DNA of 64,000 nucleotides from Mycobacterium sp. 236(2023) (GTDB lineage Bacteria; Actinomycetota; Actinomycetes; Mycobacteriales; Mycobacteriaceae): contig NZ_JARSBP010000010.1 in assembly GCF_029623955.1 (NCBI RefSeq), positions 1 through 64,000 on the forward strand, given 5' to 3'. The position numbers and the translations under genes are program-made. Below the pieces are notes generated by a model, which made no database searches, was not told where the DNA came from, and saw only the letters and a list, made by a program, of their open reading frames with translations. Positions 62,438 to 64,000 of the stretch are shown here, in pieces. The stretch's first letter is position 1. Each line of letters opens with the position of its first letter.

Positions 62438-62450
62438 CGCGTAATCATAG

Positions 62451-62485
62451 GAAGCGGCGGGCGTGTCGGGCACGCCCGCCGCTTC
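62451..62485 (-). terminator. Perfect 15-bp hairpin between lipoprotein and TPR genes
   Basis: Arms 62451-62465 and 62471-62485 (GAAGCGGCGGGCGTG and its complement), loop TCGGG. It lies after the lipoprotein stop on the minus strand and ahead of the TPR gene. No T-tract follows, but stability is high; probable terminator that separates the two units. Confidence 0.6.
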
Positions 62486-62501
62486 TTGACCTGACATGGC
62501 G

Positions 62502-63005
62502 TCAGCTGCAGGTCACCGTGACCGTGAACGGCTTGGTGATCATGCCGGCCATCGGATTGCTCATGTCGGCGCCGACCGCTTCGCCGGTGATGGTGTAGCT
62601 GTCTCCGTCGACGGCGACCTCGGCCTTACCGGACTGCGCGCCCATTGCGTTGGCGACGGCGAGGGCGTTGCCGTCGACCACCATGCCGAGCGATTCGACG
62701 ACCGGCGTCGCCTCGTCCGTCATGACGATGCCCAGGCCCTGCTGACCGCCGATCGCGCCGCTGGCGACGGTGATCTTACCGGCCTGCTTGACGCAGGTCA
62801 CCGAGTTGAGGTCGAGACCGGCCAGATCGGCGCCGTCGACCTCGACCTCGGTCTTGCCGCCGTCGGCGACCGTGGAGGTCTGCGAGCTCTCGCTTGAGCT
62901 CGAGCTGGACGTGCTGTCGGCGGTCGTGCCCTTGTCGTCCGAGCAACCCACCAGCATCGCGGCGCCTGCGGCCAGACCGACCACGCCTGCGAGTACTCGC
63001 TTCAT
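62502..63005 (-). CDS. LpqH-like (19 kDa antigen family) lipoprotein
   Basis: A 167-residue lipoprotein with signal and lipobox LVGC (Cys21), a Ser-rich low-complexity linker (about 22-45) and a beta-rich LpqH-type domain (about 48-167) with LNSVTCVKQAGKITV and a final VTVTCS, the two cysteines probably forming a disulfide. Surface-exposed, TLR2-type antigens in mycobacteria. ATG at 63005 has GGGAAAC upstream. Divergent from the right-edge gene. Confidence 0.88.
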   Translation of the reverse strand: MKRVLAGVVGLAAGAAMLVGCSDDKGTTADSTSSSSSSESSQTSTVADGGKTEVEVDGADLAGLDLNSVTCVKQAGKITVASGAIGGQQGLGIVMTDEATPVVESLGMVVDGNALAVANAMGAQSGKAEVAVDGDSYTITGEAVGADMSNPMAGMITKPFTVTVTCS

Positions 63006-63126
63006 GATGTTTCCCTTCGTCTTGCTTCGCCCCAGTGGCGTCGTCGGGGTGAAGTCAATCCGGGGGCCGTGGCTACCGATCCCAATTTTCGGTCCGCTGT
63101 CGGTGCGCGCCGGTACGGTTCCTTCT

Positions 63127-64000
63127 CGATGCGGACCTTCACGATCGACGAACGGCGTGCCCGTTTGGCGCGGCGCCACCAGCTGGTTTCGGGTGTCGAC
63201 GATGCCGATTCGGTGAGCGCGCTGACCGCGCAGCTGGTCGGGCTGCATGCCACCGATCCGGCGACGCCGCATCTGTCGCTGTGGGCGCGGCTGCCCGGTT
63301 TCACGACAGCGGATCTGACGTCGGCGCTCCATGACGAGCGCTCGGTCGTCAAGCATCTGGCGATGCGGCGCACCCTGTGGGTGGTGCATCCGTCGGATCT
63401 GCCGGCCATCCAGTCGGCCGCCAGCGATCGGGTGGCTGTCAACGAGACGCGCAGATTGGCCGCCGACGCCCAGAACGCCGGTGTCGCTCCCGACGGCGCG
63501 GCGTGGCTGGAAACCGCGTGCGCGGCGGTGCTGCGCCATCTCGGCAACGAGGGGCCATGTACCGCACGCCAATTGCGTGAGGCGGTCCCCGAGCTGACGG
63601 GCACCTACAACCCGGCTCCCGGCAAGGCCTACGGCGGTGAAGGGCATCTGGCGCCGCGGGTGCTCACTGTGCTGTCTGCGCGTGGCCACATCGTCCGGGG
63701 TCCGAATGACGGCGGCTGGACCACGTCGCGACCCCGCTGGGTGGCCGCCGGGGACTGGCTCGGGCACGCCGAACCTGTCGACCCGGAGAAGGCCCGCGCC
63801 GAGATGGTCAGCCGTTGGCTCTACGCGTTCGGCCCGGCCACGGTCACCGACGTCAAGTGGTGGTTCGGGAACACGCTCGGCTGGGCACGGCAGTCGCTCG
63901 CCGACATCGGCGCAGTCGAAGTCGATCTCGCGGGGACGCCGGGCTTCGTGCTTCCGGGTGACGACGAGCCGGAGCCCCCGACAGCGCCGTGGTGCGCACT
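63127..64000 (+). CDS. Winged-helix DNA-binding protein of the AlkZ-like (HTH_42) family, cut by right edge
   Basis: At least 291 residues, running off the window. It begins TFTIDERRARLARRHQLVSG and contains MRRTLWVVHPSDLPAIQ and GLDP-like family stretches of the AlkZ/YcaQ group, a family of DNA glycosylases on crosslinks. The glycosylase pair QxQ or QxD expected near the N-terminus reads His40-Ala41-Thr42 here (LVGLHATDP), so catalysis of the classic type is doubtful. Starts at ATG 63127, right beside the lipoprotein promoter region. Confidence 0.8.

Noticed and set aside
1..64000. CRISPR arrays, tRNA genes, insertion sequences, prophage
   Set aside because: No repeated spacer arrays, cloverleafs or transposase-like sequences were seen in either strand by reading.

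Overview
This window reads as a high-GC actinobacterial chromosome, almost certainly a rapidly growing Mycobacterium (Mycolicibacterium). The gene order tyrS-mpg-ABC/TetR, argCJBDFRGH, pheST, adenylate cyclase, tsnR-rplT-rpmI-infC, lysX matches the M. tuberculosis Rv1638-Rv1689 neighbourhood as I remember it. The left edge carries the promoter and boxA leader of an rRNA operon lying downstream of tyrS, a position known for the second (rrnB) operon of fast growers. No tRNA, CRISPR array, insertion sequence or prophage was seen.

Layout. 1-440: rRNA leader and promoter (minus strand; the 16S gene is beyond the edge). 441-8.5 kb: tyrS, mpg, an ABC-2 exporter with its TetR regulator, a Trm112-like protein, a secreted protein and a fused lipase/acyl-CoA-synthetase. 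8.5-13.2 kb: an unsplit ABC-F ATPase, a polytopic membrane protein and three small membrane-anchored proteins. 13.2-22.8 kb: an MFS transporter and the complete arginine operon in overlapping genes behind two ARG boxes. 22.8-34.9 kb: an accessory catabolic block, IclR regulator plus a divergent 12-gene operon with a tripartite tricarboxylate transporter (TctC/B/A), an AbrB-like half protein, two class III CoA-transferases, an atypical crotonase, a thioesterase, an LhgO-type 2-hydroxyacid oxidase, a DapA-family lyase, an atypical SDR and a FAH-family enzyme. 34.9-38.5 kb: pheST. 38.5-46.7 kb: glutamate-synthase-like FMN protein, secreted protein, rhomboid-like membrane protein, class III cyclase, DUF2236 protein, acyl-CoA dehydrogenase, SDR, SRPBCC/ArsR pair and YqeY-like protein. 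46.7-50.5 kb: PE-PPE-type esterase and tsnR-rplT-rpmI-infC. 50.5-56.8 kb: DUF1844 protein, lysX, a frameshifted DUF559-type gene, a membrane esterase and a small acidic protein. 56.8-62.4 kb: an unfamiliar module with a CHAT-domain protease, a TPR partner and three unrecognised proteins. 62.4-64 kb: LpqH-like lipoprotein and a winged-helix protein cut by the right edge.

How the genes work together. The arg cluster covers glutamate to arginine and carries its own repressor. The 12-gene catabolic operon looks like a self-contained import-and-degrade unit for an unidentified carboxylic acid: uptake by TctABC, CoA activation by CaiB-type transferases, then decarboxylation, oxidation, aldol cleavage and hydrolysis steps. 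The CHAT-TPR locus is the best candidate here for an undescribed system, a possible protease switch placed where M. tuberculosis has nothing comparable that I recall. Functions come from reading translated sequence and remembered family motifs; no database search was run.
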